DNA from: Saccharopolyspora hirsuta
Lineage (GTDB): Bacteria; Actinomycetota; Actinomycetes; Mycobacteriales; Pseudonocardiaceae
Assembly (NCBI RefSeq): GCF_008630535.1
Contig: NZ_VWPH01000011.1
Location: 62,001-126,000, forward strand
Direction of reading: 5' to 3'
DNA length: 64,000 bases
Positions 24,772 through 35,000 of this stretch are shown here, piece by piece. Positions within the stretch are counted from its first letter, which is position 1, and every line of letters starts with the position of its first letter. The notes under the pieces are model-generated. The model saw nothing but the letters and a program-made list of their open reading frames with translations. It ran no database searches and was not told the origin of the DNA. Both the position numbers and the translations under genes were made by a program.

Positions 24772-27192
24772 ATGAGCAGCGAGATCAGCGTCGAGACCGG
24801 CAGCGCGGCGTGGACCACCACCCCGGCCGTGACCGAGCACCTCGAGCGGGCGGAGCTGGACGGGCTGCAGCTCTGGTGGCGGGCCGCGAACTACCTCTCC
24901 GTCGGGCAGATCTACCTGATGGACAACCCGCTGCTGCGGGAGCCGCTGCGCCCCGAGCACGTCAAGCCCCGGTTGCTGGGGCACTGGGGCACCACGCCCG
25001 GGCTGAACTTCGTCTACGCGCACCTCAACCGGGCGATCCGGGAGCGGGACCTGGACATGATGTACGTGATCGGGCCCGGTCACGGCGGCCCCGGGCTGGT
25101 CGCGGCGGCGTGGCTGGAGGGCACCTACAGCGAGGTCTACCCGGACGTCGCGCAGGACTACGACGGGTTGCGGCGGCTGGTCACCCAGTTCTCCTTCCCG
25201 GGCGGCATCCCCAGCCACGTCGCCCCGGAGACACCGGGGTCCATCCACGAGGGCGGCGAGCTCGGCTACTCGCTGTCGCACGCGCACGGAGCGGCGTTCG
25301 ACAACCCCGACCTGATCGTGGCGTGCGTGATCGGCGACGGCGAGGCGGAGACCGGTCCGCTGGCCACCAGCTGGCACGCCAACAAGTTCCTGGACCCGGC
25401 CACCGACGGCGCGGTGCTGCCGATCCTGCACCTCAACGGCTACAAGATCGCCAGCCCGGCGGTGCTGGCGCGCATCCCCGACGACGAGCTGCTCAGCCTG
25501 CTGCGCGGCTACGGCTACGAGCCCTACCTGGTCGCCGGTGCGGTGCCGGAGGCGATGCACCACCTGTTCGCCGCGACGCTGGACCGGTGCCTGGACGAGA
25601 TCCGCGCGATCCACCGCCGGGCCCGCCGCGACGGCTGGGCGCAGCGACCGCGCTGGCCGATGATCGTGCTGCGCACCCCGAAGGGCTGGACCGGTCCGTC
25701 CACTGTGGATGGTATGCGGGTGGAGGGGTCGTGGCGCTCGCACCAGGTGCCGATCAGCGATCCGCGCGGCAACCCGGAACACCTGCGCCAGCTGGAATCC
25801 TGGCTGCGCAGCTACGAGCCCGCCGCGCTGTTCGACGCCGACGGGGCCCCGGTGCAGCGCATCAAGGACCACAACCCGACCGGTACCCGGCGGATGAGCG
25901 CCAACCCGCACGCCAACGGCGGGCTCCTGCTGCGGGCGCTGCGGCTGCCGGATTTCCGGGACTACGCGGTCTCGGTCGACGAACCCGGGGCGACCACCGG
26001 GGAGGCCACCAAGGTGCTCGGCCGGTTCCTGCGCGACGTGCTGCGCCGCAACGCCGAGGAGCGCAACTTCCGGGTGTTCGCGCCGGACGAGAACAACTCC
26101 AACCGGCTCAACGCGGTCCTCGAAGCCACCTCCCGCACCTGGGCCGCCGAGACCGAACCGGACGACGAGGCGCTGGCCCCCGACGGCCGGTTGATGGAGG
26201 TCCTCTCCGAGCACACCTGCCAGGGCTGGCTGGAGGGCTACCTGCTCACCGGCAGGCACGGGTTCTTCTCCTGCTACGAGGCGTTCGCGCACATCGTGGA
26301 CTCGATGGTCAACCAGCACGCCAAGTGGCTCAAGGTCAGCCGCGGGCTGTCCTGGAGACCGCCGATCGCGTCGCTGAACTACCTGCTCACCTCGCACGTG
26401 TGGCGGCAGGACCACAACGGCTTCTCGCACCAGGACCCGGGGTTCATCGACCACGTGGTGAACAAGAAGGCCGAGATCGTGCGGGTCTACCTGCCGCCGG
26501 ACGCGAACACCCTGCTGTCGGTCGCCGACCACTGCCTGCGCAGCCGCGACTGCATCAACGTGGTGGTGGCGGGCAAGCAGCCCGCGCCGCAGTACCTGGA
26601 CATGGACGCGGCGGTGGTGCACTGCACCAGGGGCATCGGGATCTGGGACTGGGCCAGCAACGACCGGGACGGCGAACCGGACGTGGTGCTGGCCTGCGCC
26701 GGCGACGTGCCGACGATGGAGGTGCTGGCCGCCGTCGACCTGCTCCGCGGGTACTTCCCGGACCTGCGGATGCGGGTGGTCAACGTGGTCGACCTGATGC
26801 GGTTGCAGGACGAGCGGGAGCACCCGCACGGCCTGTCCGACGCCGAGTTCGACAGCCTGTTCACCCGCGACCGGCCGGTGATCTTCAACTACCACGGCTA
26901 CCCGTGGCTGATCCACCGGCTGACCTACCGGCGCCGCAACCACGACAACATCCACGCGCGCGGCTACAAGGAGGAGGGCACCACGACGACCCCGTTCGAC
27001 ATGTGCGTGCTCAACCAGATCGACCGGTTCAACCTGGCCATCGACGTGATCGACCGGGTGCCGCGGCTGGGCCCGAGCGCGGCGTACGCGCGGGAGGCGC
27101 TGCAGGCCAAGCTGATCGAGCACCGGAACTACGTCTCGACGCACGGCGAGGACCTGCCGGAGGTCCGGGACTGGACGTGGTCGGCGCGATGA
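24772..27192 (+). CDS. xfp: Xylulose-5-phosphate/fructose-6-phosphate phosphoketolase
   Basis: An 806-residue thiamine-diphosphate enzyme that splits xylulose-5-P or fructose-6-P with phosphate into acetyl-P and glyceraldehyde-3-P or erythrose-4-P. Family motifs include [12 protein letters not shown] near residue 95, the ThDP loop [15 protein letters not shown] near 182, and HLNGYKI. The length is normal. ATG 24772 follows AAGGAG; the open frame upstream lacks family sequence. Its stop overlaps the acetate kinase start as ATGA, giving a two-step route from sugar phosphate to acetate and ATP. Confidence 0.96.
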   Translation: MSSEISVETGSAAWTTTPAVTEHLERAELDGLQLWWRAANYLSVGQIYLMDNPLLREPLRPEHVKPRLLGHWGTTPGLNFVYAHLNRAIRERDLDMMYVIGPGHGGPGLVAAAWLEGTYSEVYPDVAQDYDGLRRLVTQFSFPGGIPSHVAPETPGSIHEGGELGYSLSHAHGAAFDNPDLIVACVIGDGEAETGPLATSWHANKFLDPATDGAVLPILHLNGYKIASPAVLARIPDDELLSLLRGYGYEPYLVAGAVPEAMHHLFAATLDRCLDEIRAIHRRARRDGWAQRPRWPMIVLRTPKGWTGPSTVDGMRVEGSWRSHQVPISDPRGNPEHLRQLESWLRSYEPAALFDADGAPVQRIKDHNPTGTRRMSANPHANGGLLLRALRLPDFRDYAVSVDEPGATTGEATKVLGRFLRDVLRRNAEERNFRVFAPDENNSNRLNAVLEATSRTWAAETEPDDEALAPDGRLMEVLSEHTCQGWLEGYLLTGRHGFFSCYEAFAHIVDSMVNQHAKWLKVSRGLSWRPPIASLNYLLTSHVWRQDHNGFSHQDPGFIDHVVNKKAEIVRVYLPPDANTLLSVADHCLRSRDCINVVVAGKQPAPQYLDMDAAVVHCTRGIGIWDWASNDRDGEPDVVLACAGDVPTMEVLAAVDLLRGYFPDLRMRVVNVVDLMRLQDEREHPHGLSDAEFDSLFTRDRPVIFNYHGYPWLIHRLTYRRRNHDNIHARGYKEEGTTTTPFDMCVLNQIDRFNLAIDVIDRVPRLGPSAAYAREALQAKLIEHRNYVSTHGEDLPEVRDWTWSAR

Positions 27193-28283
27193 GGGTGCTG
27201 GCCGTCAACGCTGGCTCCAGCAGCCTGAAGCTCGTGCTGCTGGACGGCGACGACGTGGTGGCCCACGAGCACCTGGAGCGCTGGGAGGGCGAGCCGGAGC
27301 CGATCCGCCGGTTCCTGGACGAGCACGGCGCCGACGCCATCGGACATCGCGTCGTGCACGGCGGGAACCGGATCGTCACCGCGACGGTGGCCGACGACGA
27401 CGTGGTCGATTACCTCGCATCGCTGACCGAGCTGGCGCCGCTGCACCAGCCGCGAGCGCTGGGCGGCCTGCGAACAGCGCGCTCGATCGCTCCGGGCACG
27501 CCGTCGGTGGTGTGCGTGGACACCGCCTTCCACGCGGGTCTCCCGCCCGCGGCCGCGACCTACGCGCTGCCCAGGGAGTGGAACCGCAAGTGGTCGTTGC
27601 GCCGCTACGGTTTTCACGGCCTCTCGCACTCCTACGCGGTGGTGCGCGGAGCCGACCTGACGGGTCTGCCGCCGCGCCAGGGCCGGGTGCTGAGCTGCCA
27701 CCTCGGCGCGGGCGCGTCGATGGCCGCGGTGCGCGACGGCCGCTGCGCGGACACCACGATGGGTTTCACCCCGGAAGAGGGCCTGGTGATGAACACCCGC
27801 AGCGGCACGGTCGACCCGGGCCTGATCGGCTACCTGATCAACACGAAAGGCGTTGCGCCGCAAGAGCTGTTCGACGTGCTGGCGAAGCGGTCCGGGCTCG
27901 CGGGGCTGTCCGGGACCTCGGGCGACCTGCGCGACGTGCTGACCGCGCGGTCCGAAGGGGACGGTGACGCGGCGGTGGCCTTCGACGTCTACCGGCGCAG
28001 CCTGGTGCGGTACGCGGGTGCGATGGTGGCGGTGCTCGGCGGCCTGGACCTGCTGGTGTTCACCGGCGGTACCGGCGAGCACCAACCGCCGGTGCGCGCC
28101 GCGGTCTGCGAAGCGCTGTCGTTCGCCGGGGCGGCGCTGGACCCGGAGCGCAACGAGGCGGCGTCGGGGGACGCCGACATCACGGCCGTCGGAGCCCCGG
28201 TGCGGACCGCGGTGGTCCAAGCCCGCGAGGACCTGGAAATAGCCCGCCAAACCCGTGCCGCGGTTCGGGCGCGCAGGTCGTGA
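27189..28283 (+). CDS. ackA: Acetate kinase
   Basis: A 364-residue acetate kinase, a little shorter than the usual 390-400. It converts acetyl-P and ADP to acetate and ATP. Visible motifs are NAGSSSLK at residue 7, [11 protein letters not shown] near 143, [15 protein letters not shown] and FTGGTGEH. It is coupled to phosphoketolase by a 4-base overlap, so it uses the acetyl-P made by that enzyme; no phosphotransacetylase is present nearby. Its stop codon lies in the left arm of a terminator hairpin. Confidence 0.95.
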   Translation: MRVLAVNAGSSSLKLVLLDGDDVVAHEHLERWEGEPEPIRRFLDEHGADAIGHRVVHGGNRIVTATVADDDVVDYLASLTELAPLHQPRALGGLRTARSIAPGTPSVVCVDTAFHAGLPPAAATYALPREWNRKWSLRRYGFHGLSHSYAVVRGADLTGLPPRQGRVLSCHLGAGASMAAVRDGRCADTTMGFTPEEGLVMNTRSGTVDPGLIGYLINTKGVAPQELFDVLAKRSGLAGLSGTSGDLRDVLTARSEGDGDAAVAFDVYRRSLVRYAGAMVAVLGGLDLLVFTGGTGEHQPPVRAAVCEALSFAGAALDPERNEAASGDADITAVGAPVRTAVVQAREDLEIARQTRAAVRARRS

Positions 28284-28320
28284 GTGCGAAAGCCGGTTGG
28301 AGCCGGTTTTCGCACTCACG
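28279..28320. terminator. Bidirectional terminator carrying both stop codons
   Basis: CGTGAGTGCGAAA (28279-28291) pairs with TTTCGCACTCACG (28308-28320); with wobble and the inner CCGG/CCGG pairing the stem is about 18 bases. The TGA of acetate kinase (28281-28283) is in one arm and the TGA of the convergent FhuF-like gene (28316-28318) is in the other. Confidence 0.85.
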
Positions 28321-28993
28321 ACAGGACGCACTCGTCGCAGTAGCCGCCGCCCGCTCGCCACCACTGGCAGCAGGTGGTCCGGCGGGGCCACGGGTCGCGG
28401 TCGGGCGCGATGTCGAGCAGGTGTTCGCGGCCGGTGGCGGCGCGCAGTTCGCGGGCGGTGGCGATCGCGTCGCCGGGCATGCCCGCGCGGTGCAGCCGCC
28501 AGAGCACGGTGCCCACCGAGCCGACCGGGTTTCCCCAGTACTCGTGGCTTTCCGGCGGCGGTCCGCCCAGGGCGTGCAGCGCTTCGGTCAGCGGTTCGAA
28601 CGCCTCGGCCAGGTCCTGCCACCACTGCTGCGCGGTGACCACCCGCGACGTCTCCGGCCGGAGCGCGGACAGGCGGCCCTCCGCGGTGACGGCCACGCGC
28701 AGGTCGCGCAGCGACGGGACGGGCGCGCCGAGGTGGAACTCCGGGACGGTGGCGCACGCCGCGAGCCAGCCGAACCGGAACGCCACCAGCACGAGGCCCG
28801 CGCGTCGGTGCCGGAAGCCGCCGCGCTCCTGCCACTCCTCGACGCAGCGCGACAACCACGGCCCGGTCGGATCGCAGAACTCCGCCCACGGCACGGTCGG
28901 CAGGGCGGAGGAGGGCACCGTGCCCGGCCTGGGCAACAACCGGTCGCACTCCCGCACGCGTCCGGCCAGCACGGCCGGGGAGCACTCGATCAT
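28316..28993 (-). CDS. FhuF-like [2Fe-2S] siderophore-iron reductase
   Basis: A 225-residue protein ending in TTCCQWW...YCDECVLS, a CC-x9-CxxC pattern that matches the FhuF C-terminal [2Fe-2S] signature (E. coli FhuF has ten residues between the pairs). FhuF-type proteins reduce ferric iron in imported siderophores in the cytosol. ATG 28993 has GGGAGG about 10 bases upstream. No siderophore genes are close, so the partner siderophore is unknown. Confidence 0.85.
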   Translation of the reverse strand: MIECSPAVLAGRVRECDRLLPRPGTVPSSALPTVPWAEFCDPTGPWLSRCVEEWQERGGFRHRRAGLVLVAFRFGWLAACATVPEFHLGAPVPSLRDLRVAVTAEGRLSALRPETSRVVTAQQWWQDLAEAFEPLTEALHALGGPPPESHEYWGNPVGSVGTVLWRLHRAGMPGDAIATARELRAATGREHLLDIAPDRDPWPRRTTCCQWWRAGGGYCDECVLS

Positions 28994-29110
28994 GGTCGAC
29001 ACGCCTCCCGTCGTCCCGGCACAGCCTACCGGCCGCCCATTTCTGGCCACTGTGGACGAATCGTGCGCGCTGGACGGGTGGAGGGCGCTGAAGCGGCCTA
29101 CGCTGGAGCG

Positions 29111-31099
29111 GTGCCTTCGGCGGTGAACCTGGTGAAGCGCTTGCTGCTCGGGCGGCCGTTGCGCAGCGACCGGGCGGCGGAGACGCTGCTGCCGAAGCGG
29201 ATCGCGCTGCCCATCTTCGCCAGCGATGCGCTCTCCTCGGTCACCTACGCCACGCAGGAGATCCTGCTGATCCTCTCCATCGGCGGGCTCGCGGTGCTGC
29301 ACCTGACGCCGTGGGTGGGGGTGGCCGTGGTGGTGCTGCTCGCGGTCGTGGTCGCCTCCTACCGGCAGGTGGTGCACGCCTACCCCAACGGCGGCGGCTC
29401 GTACGAGGTGGTGGTGCGCAACCTCGGCCGCAACCCCAGCCTGGTGGTGGCCGCGGCGCTGATGGTCGACTACGTGATGACGGTGGCCGTGTCGGTGGCC
29501 GCCGGGGTGGACAACGTGGTGTCGGCGCTGCCGCAGCTCTACCCGCACCGGGTGTGGGTGGCGGTGGGCGTGGTGGTGCTGCTGATGGCGATGAACCTGC
29601 GCGGGGCGCGCGAGTCGGGGCGGGCCTTCGCGGTGCCCACCTACCTGTTCGTCGGCGCGCTCGGGCTCACCATCGTGGTCGGGCTGACCCAGGCCGCCGT
29701 CGGGCACCCGCCGGTCGCGGAGAGCGCCGGGTGGGGCATCCGGCCCGAGCAGGTGGACATCACCGGCCTCGCACTGGTGTTCCTGCTGCTCCGGGCCTTC
29801 TCGTCCGGCTGCACGGCGCTGACCGGGGTGGAGGCCATCTCCAACGGGGTGCCCGCGTTCCAGCGGCCGAAGGCGGTCAACGCGGGGCGGACCCTGGTGA
29901 TCATGGGCGTGCTGGCGATCTTCCTGTTCAGCGGGGTGACCGCGCTGTCGGTGATCGCCCAGGTGCGCGTCGCCGAGGACCCGTGCGACCTGATCGGGTT
30001 CCCGACCGACTGCCGCAGCACCGGGCAGCGCACCGTCATCGCGCAGCTGGCGGGGGCGGTGTTCGGCCTGGACAGCCCGCTGTTCTTCGTGGTGCAGGCC
30101 GGTGCGGCGCTGATCCTGCTGCTGGCCGCCAACACCGCGTTCAACGGCTTCCCGACGCTGGCCTCGCTGCTGGCCCAGCGCCGCTACCTGCCGCGCCAGC
30201 TGCACACGCGCGGTGACCGGCTGGCCCACTCCAACGGTATCGTCCTGCTGGGGCTGGTCGCGATCGCGCTCATCGCGGCCTTCGAGGGCTCGGTCACCGC
30301 GCTGATCCAGCTCTACATCATCGGGGTGTTCACCTCGTTCACGCTGAGCCAGATCGGCATGGTGAAGCACTGGAACCACGAGCTGGCCGGGGCCGACCCG
30401 CAGCAGCGGCGGCGCATCCACGGCCACCGGCTGATCAACGCCGTCGGCGCGGTGCTGACCGCGACGGTGCTGGTGGTGGTGCTGGCGACCAAGTTCACCC
30501 ACGGCGCCTACCTGGTCGTGCTCGCGATCCCGCTGCTCTACGTGATCATGCGCGGCATCCACCGGCACTACGCCGAGGTGCGCCGGGAGCTGGAGCCCGA
30601 GTCCGGCGACGTCGCGCTGCCCAGCCGGGTGCACGCGGTGGTGCTGGTGTCCACGCTGCACAAGCCGACGCTGCGCGCGCTGGCGTTCGCCCGCGCGAAC
30701 CGGCCGGACACGCTGACCGCGCTCACCGCGAACGTCGACGAGAACGACACCGAGCTGCTGCGCCGGGAGTGGGAGCGGCAGGGGATCGAGGTCCCGCTGA
30801 AGGTGGTGGAGTCGCCGTACCGGGAGATCACCCGGCCGGTGATCGACTACATCAAGCGCATCCGCCGCGCCGGGCCCCGCGACCTGGTGTGCGTCTACAT
30901 CCCGGAGTACGTGGTCGGGCGCTGGTGGGAGAACCTGCTGCACAACCAGAGCTCGCTGCGCCTGGCCTGGCGCCTGCGGTTCGAACCGGGCGTGCTGGTG
31001 GTCAACGTGCCCTGGCAGCTGGACTCCAGCCACCGGCGGGTCGACCGCGCCGACCGCGCCCCCGGGCACGCCCGCCGGGGCATCAACCCACCGGGGTAG
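29111..31099 (+). CDS. APC-superfamily permease, KimA (YdaO)-like
   Basis: A 662-residue transporter with about twelve hydrophobic segments (residues 30-490) followed by a soluble C-terminal domain of about 150 residues. The start of TM1, LPIFASDALSSVTYATQEIL, and this two-part layout resemble KimA-type potassium importers; a general amino-acid permease cannot be excluded. GTG 29111 or 29123 may be the start. It is divergent from the FhuF-like gene with 117 bases between them, in which I see no riboswitch. It overlaps the convergent LLM gene by 17 bases. Confidence 0.82.
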   Translation: MPSAVNLVKRLLLGRPLRSDRAAETLLPKRIALPIFASDALSSVTYATQEILLILSIGGLAVLHLTPWVGVAVVVLLAVVVASYRQVVHAYPNGGGSYEVVVRNLGRNPSLVVAAALMVDYVMTVAVSVAAGVDNVVSALPQLYPHRVWVAVGVVVLLMAMNLRGARESGRAFAVPTYLFVGALGLTIVVGLTQAAVGHPPVAESAGWGIRPEQVDITGLALVFLLLRAFSSGCTALTGVEAISNGVPAFQRPKAVNAGRTLVIMGVLAIFLFSGVTALSVIAQVRVAEDPCDLIGFPTDCRSTGQRTVIAQLAGAVFGLDSPLFFVVQAGAALILLLAANTAFNGFPTLASLLAQRRYLPRQLHTRGDRLAHSNGIVLLGLVAIALIAAFEGSVTALIQLYIIGVFTSFTLSQIGMVKHWNHELAGADPQQRRRIHGHRLINAVGAVLTATVLVVVLATKFTHGAYLVVLAIPLLYVIMRGIHRHYAEVRRELEPESGDVALPSRVHAVVLVSTLHKPTLRALAFARANRPDTLTALTANVDENDTELLRREWERQGIEVPLKVVESPYREITRPVIDYIKRIRRAGPRDLVCVYIPEYVVGRWWENLLHNQSSLRLAWRLRFEPGVLVVNVPWQLDSSHRRVDRADRAPGHARRGINPPG

Positions 31100-32081
31100 G
31101 GGTGCGCTGGACGCGGCTCAGCAGGCGGTAGGAGTCGAGCCGGTCCGCCGGGTCGTGGGCGGTGGTGGTGACCAGGACCTCGTCCGCCCCGGTGCGCGCG
31201 ACCAGGTCCTGCAGGCCCGCGGCGACCTCGTCCGGCGTGCCGAACAGGTGACCGCGCAGGGCGCGCTCGAACTGGGCGCGCTGCCGGTCGGACATCGAGC
31301 GCGCCAGGATCTCCTCCGGCGCCTCCAGCGGCGGGAACTCGCCGTGCGTGCGGGAGTAGGCGGTCGCCCACGCCTCCGGGACGAGCAGCCGCCGGGCCCG
31401 CTCGGTGCTGTCGGCGACCGCGATGGACCGGGCCAGCACCACGTACGGCTCGGCGGCCTGCGCCGACGGGCGGAAGTCCGCCCGGTACTCCTCGATGGTG
31501 CGGATCATCCGCTCGTCGCCGTGCGCGGCGGCGATCACCAGCGGCAGCCCGAACTCCGCCGCGGTGGTCGCGCCGGAACCGGTGGCGAGCAGGAACACCG
31601 GCAGGTCCAGCCCCTCGGCCGGGACTGCGTGCACCCCCGAGGCCGACCGGCCGTGCAGGTAGCCCAGCAGCTCCGCGAGCTGGTCGCCGAACTGCTCGGC
31701 GGCCTCCTTGCCGCGCCCCAGCGCGCGCCGGATGCCGTCGGTGAAGCCGACCGAGCGGCCCAGCCCGACGTCGATGCGGTCCGGGAACAGCGAACCGAGC
31801 ACGCCGAACTGCTCGGCCACCACCAGCGGCTGGTGGTTGGGCAGCATGACGCCGCCGGTGCCGACCCGGATCCGGCTGGTCGCGGCGGCGACGGCGGCGG
31901 CCAGCACGGTGGGCGCGGCCCCGGCGACCCCGGGCACGCTGTGGTGCTCGGCCACCCAGAACCGGTGGTAGCCGAGGTCCTCGACCTGCTGGGCGAAGCG
32001 GACCGTGTCCCGCAGCGCCTGCTGCGGGCTCAGCCCGAGGCCGACGTGCGAGCGGTCCAGCACGGAGAGGCGCAAGTTCAC
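31083..32081 (-). CDS. LLM-class flavin-dependent oxidoreductase
   Basis: A 332-residue luciferase-like monooxygenase-fold protein. The N-terminus LRLSVLDRSHVG, then FWVAEHHSVPGVAGAAPTVL and VGTGGVMLPNHQPLVVAEQFG, are typical of the FMN-dependent group with a TIM barrel. GTG 32081 is chosen because the family starts just before LSVLDRS; the upstream frame has no matching sequence. Substrate unknown. Confidence 0.88.
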   Translation of the reverse strand: MNLRLSVLDRSHVGLGLSPQQALRDTVRFAQQVEDLGYHRFWVAEHHSVPGVAGAAPTVLAAAVAAATSRIRVGTGGVMLPNHQPLVVAEQFGVLGSLFPDRIDVGLGRSVGFTDGIRRALGRGKEAAEQFGDQLAELLGYLHGRSASGVHAVPAEGLDLPVFLLATGSGATTAAEFGLPLVIAAAHGDERMIRTIEEYRADFRPSAQAAEPYVVLARSIAVADSTERARRLLVPEAWATAYSRTHGEFPPLEAPEEILARSMSDRQRAQFERALRGHLFGTPDEVAAGLQDLVARTGADEVLVTTTAHDPADRLDSYRLLSRVQRTPTPVG

Positions 32082-32481
32082 ACCCCGGTCAACGCGTGCG
32101 GCGCCGCAAGATTCCCCGGCGCGGCTCGGTCGATGCCGGAGGAGCCCGGCCAGGCACTCCTCGAAGACCGGCTCCAGGTCGGTGCCGGCGAAGTCCAGCT
32201 GGTGCACCTCCGTGCACAGCAGGCGGACCCAGCAGGACCATCGCGGGCGGCGGCATCGGCGGACTGGCCGCAGCAGGGCACCTGCCAGGCGCTGACGCCG
32301 TCACTCTCGGCCGCGGTCGACGAACTCGGCGTGCGCGCGGGGCTGGCGGAGCACGAACGGACCCGCGCGCACCCAGCTGATCGCCCACCGCACTCGCGGC
32401 CGCTGACCGCGATGCGGCGCTTCCCCGCGTGCCGAACTCGCTGCTCGATCGCGCCCGCCTGCACCTGGACGATCTGACGGC
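32082..32481. other. Gene-free region with a flavin-monooxygenase remnant
   Basis: No intact gene. On the plus strand, 32235-32290 encodes TIAGGGIGGLAAAGHL, a dinucleotide-binding loop typical of FAD monooxygenase N-termini. A following stretch in another frame (VDELGVRAGLAEH) and later PRVPNSLLDRARLHLDDL could be further pieces. This looks like a decayed monooxygenase with deletions and frameshifts, but the matches are short. Confidence 0.4.
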
Positions 32482-32664
32482 TCACGGAGCGCTGGGGATC
32501 AGGACCCAGAGCACCACGTAGAACAGGACCTGCGGGCCGGGCAGGACGCAGGAGACCACGAAGGCCAGCCGGACCAGGCCCACCCGCCAGCCGAACCGGT
32601 TGGCGATCGCCCGGCACACCCCGGCGATCATGCGCCCCTCGCGCGGACGTTCCAAACCACTCAT
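32482..32664 (-). CDS. PspC-domain small membrane protein
   Basis: A 60-residue protein consisting of one PspC domain: the basic/aromatic lead RMIAGVCRAIANRFGW followed by a transmembrane segment LVRLAFVVSCVLPGPQVLFYVVLWVLIP. Start ATG 32664, with an in-frame GTG two codons upstream. PspC proteins relate to envelope stress; no other psp gene is nearby. Confidence 0.88.
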   Translation of the reverse strand: MSGLERPREGRMIAGVCRAIANRFGWRVGLVRLAFVVSCVLPGPQVLFYVVLWVLIPSAP

Positions 32665-32726
32665 GCCCACAGCCTGCGATCACCCGAGCCATCGCGCACC
32701 TCGACCAGCCGTGGCACGTTGATCCG

Positions 32727-33554
32727 GTGGAGTTCGACCAGATCGCCCGCGAGCTGTGCACCGCCGACCCGGCCGGGTTCATCCCCGCCCGCGACCGGGA
32801 AGCGGCGGCGGCCGAGCAGGGCGGCGACCGCGACCTCGCCGCCGCGCTGAAGAAGCTGCGCAAACCCACCACCGCGGCCTGGGCGGTGAACCTGCTGGCC
32901 GCCCGCGACCCCCGCGCGCTGGACACCCTGCTGGACCTGGGGGAGCGGTTGAGATCGGCCCAGCGCGAACTGCGCGGCGACGACCTCCGCAGCCTCGCCG
33001 GGGAGCGCACCAGGACCCTGCGCGACCTCACCGCCCGAGCGGCAGCCCTCGCGGAGGAGCACGGCCACCCGCTGACCGAAACGACCCGCCAGCAGGTCGA
33101 GCAAACCCTCACCGCCGCCCTCTCCGACCCGGAGGCGGCGCGCCAAGTCCGCTCGGCGACCCTCGCCAAACCCCTGGAGTACAGCGGATTCGGACTCGAC
33201 GAGCTCGCCGCCGCCGCGATCCGCCGCACCGCGGAGAAGGCCGAGCCGCCGGCGAAGAAGCTCGCGGAACTCCGCGAGGAGCTGCGGCGCAGCGACGCCC
33301 AGCTCAGCGAAGCCGCGGACGCGCTCGAAGCCGCCGAGCGCGAGGAGCGCGAAGCGGAGGAGCGGTGCGAGGAGCTCCGCGACGAGATCGACGCCCTGCG
33401 CGAGCAGCTCGCGCAGCGGCGCGACGAGCTGGAGCACGCGGAGGGCGAGCAGCGCGAGCTCCGACGCAGTGCGAAAGCCGCCCGGCAGCGCCGGGAGCGC
33501 GCGCAGCGCGACCGCGACGCGATAGCGGAGCGGCTGCGGAGCGCGGAGCGCTGA
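32727..33554 (+). CDS. Hypothetical coiled-coil protein
   Basis: A 275-residue protein with no enzyme motif I recognise. Residues 1-160 are helical and contain LKKLRKPTTAAWAVNLLAARDP, a block I associate with an actinobacterial hypothetical family. Residues about 170-275 are a long, highly charged coiled coil rich in Glu, Arg and Ala. Start is GTG. It may be a scaffold or filament-like protein; function unknown. Confidence 0.75.
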   Translation: MEFDQIARELCTADPAGFIPARDREAAAAEQGGDRDLAAALKKLRKPTTAAWAVNLLAARDPRALDTLLDLGERLRSAQRELRGDDLRSLAGERTRTLRDLTARAAALAEEHGHPLTETTRQQVEQTLTAALSDPEAARQVRSATLAKPLEYSGFGLDELAAAAIRRTAEKAEPPAKKLAELREELRRSDAQLSEAADALEAAEREEREAEERCEELRDEIDALREQLAQRRDELEHAEGEQRELRRSAKAARQRRERAQRDRDAIAERLRSAER

Positions 33555-33705
33555 GCCCATCCGCGGAGCGGATGGCGGGTATGCGAAAAGTGCGCTTCAC
33601 CGGGGTGTGACGGCTGCTTATGGTCAAGCGCCGGAATCCGGTGGGTGATCTCGGATCGCGGTCGGTTCCGGGACGCTCAGGACACCGCCGTCCGGGGGAG
33701 ACCGC

Positions 33706-34959
33706 ATGAGGCCACCGCAGAGCATCCGCCGGATGCGCGTGCTGCTGCTCGTCCTGCTGCTGCTCATCGGCATCATCAACTACGTCGACCGCAGCACGCT
33801 GGCCATCGCCAACCACAGCGTGCAGGACGAGTTCGGCATCGGCCCGACCGAGATGGGGTTGCTGCTCTCGGTGTTCTCCTGGGCCTACGCCTTCGCGCAG
33901 CTGCCCGCCGGGGGACTCCTCGACCGGTTCGGGCCGCGGAAGGTGCTCGGCGGCGGGCTGCTGCTGTGGTCGGTCGCGCAAGCGTTCTGCGGGATCGCCG
34001 CGAACTTCAAGCAGATGCTGTTCGGGCGGCTGTTCCTCGGGGTCGGCGAGGCACCGGCCTTCCCAGGCGGGGCCAAGGTCGTCGCGGACTGGTTCCCGCG
34101 CGAGTCCCGCGGGCTGCCGATCGGGCTGTTCAACACCGCGTCGACGCTGGCCCCGGCGATCGCGCCGCCGCTGCTAACCTGGCTGATGCTCAGCTACGGG
34201 TGGCGCACGATGTTCGTGGTGGCCGGGGTCGCCGGGATCGTGCTGGCGCTGATCTGGTTCGCCGTCTACCGGGACCGCGGGCAGCTGTCCGCCGAACCCG
34301 GGCCGGCCCCGGAGCCGGTGTCGCTGCGCGAGTGGCTGGGCCTGCTGCGGCACCGCAGCACCTGGGGCATGATGATCGGCTTCTCCGGCGTCATCTACTC
34401 CATCTACCTCTACCTGACCTGGCTGCCCGCCTACCTGGAGGGCGAGCGCGGCTTGAGCGTGGCCGACACCGGCCTGGCGCTCGTCGTGCCCTACCTGGCC
34501 GGGACCCTGGGCATGCTCTCCGGCGGCGGCGTCGGCGATCTGCTGGTGCGGCGCGGGGTTCCGACCATGATCGCGCGGAAGGTGCCGATCTGCGCGGGGT
34601 TGCTGCTCGGCGGGCTGTGCACCATCCCGGTCGCGCTCACCCCGAGCACCACGCTCGCGCTGGTGTGCATCTCGGCCTCGCAGTTCTTCATGAACAACGC
34701 CAGCGCCGGGGCCTGGTCGCTGGCCACCACGGTCGGCGCCGAGCGCATCACCGCATCGCTGGGCAGCCTGCAGAACTTCGGCGGCTACTTCGGCGGTGCG
34801 TTCGCGCCGCTGATCACCGGGATCATCGTGGACCGGACGGGGTCGTTCGTGCTGGCGCTGCTGGCGGCCAGCGGGATCGCCATCGCCGCCGCGCTCAGCT
34901 ACGCGTTCCTGGTCGGCAAACCGGTCGGCCTGACCGAGGAGCCCGCGCCGGTCCGGTGA
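33706..34959 (+). CDS. MFS transporter, anion:cation symporter (ACS) type
   Basis: A 417-residue major facilitator with twelve predicted membrane segments. INYVDRSTLAIAN at TM1 and the GRLFLGVGEAPAFPGG segment in TM4 are typical of the ACS group that imports organic acids such as sugar acids. The first gene of a run with the Nramp-like transporter (41 bases gap) and a LysR gene, opposite a hydantoinase/oxoprolinase pair, so an organic acid or lactam-derived substrate is plausible. Confidence 0.9.
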   Translation: MRPPQSIRRMRVLLLVLLLLIGIINYVDRSTLAIANHSVQDEFGIGPTEMGLLLSVFSWAYAFAQLPAGGLLDRFGPRKVLGGGLLLWSVAQAFCGIAANFKQMLFGRLFLGVGEAPAFPGGAKVVADWFPRESRGLPIGLFNTASTLAPAIAPPLLTWLMLSYGWRTMFVVAGVAGIVLALIWFAVYRDRGQLSAEPGPAPEPVSLREWLGLLRHRSTWGMMIGFSGVIYSIYLYLTWLPAYLEGERGLSVADTGLALVVPYLAGTLGMLSGGGVGDLLVRRGVPTMIARKVPICAGLLLGGLCTIPVALTPSTTLALVCISASQFFMNNASAGAWSLATTVGAERITASLGSLQNFGGYFGGAFAPLITGIIVDRTGSFVLALLAASGIAIAAALSYAFLVGKPVGLTEEPAPVR

Positions 34960-35000
34960 CCCAGCACTGTCCACAGCAGACGGAAGACGCGGAGGGCCAG

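Noticed and set aside
24340-27144. Minus-strand open frame of over 900 codons opposite xfp
   Set aside because: No protein-like motifs; it mirrors the codon structure of phosphoketolase.
28994-29110. ydaO-type c-di-AMP riboswitch before the KimA-like permease
   Set aside because: Only 117 bases lie between divergent starts and no conserved riboswitch core is visible.
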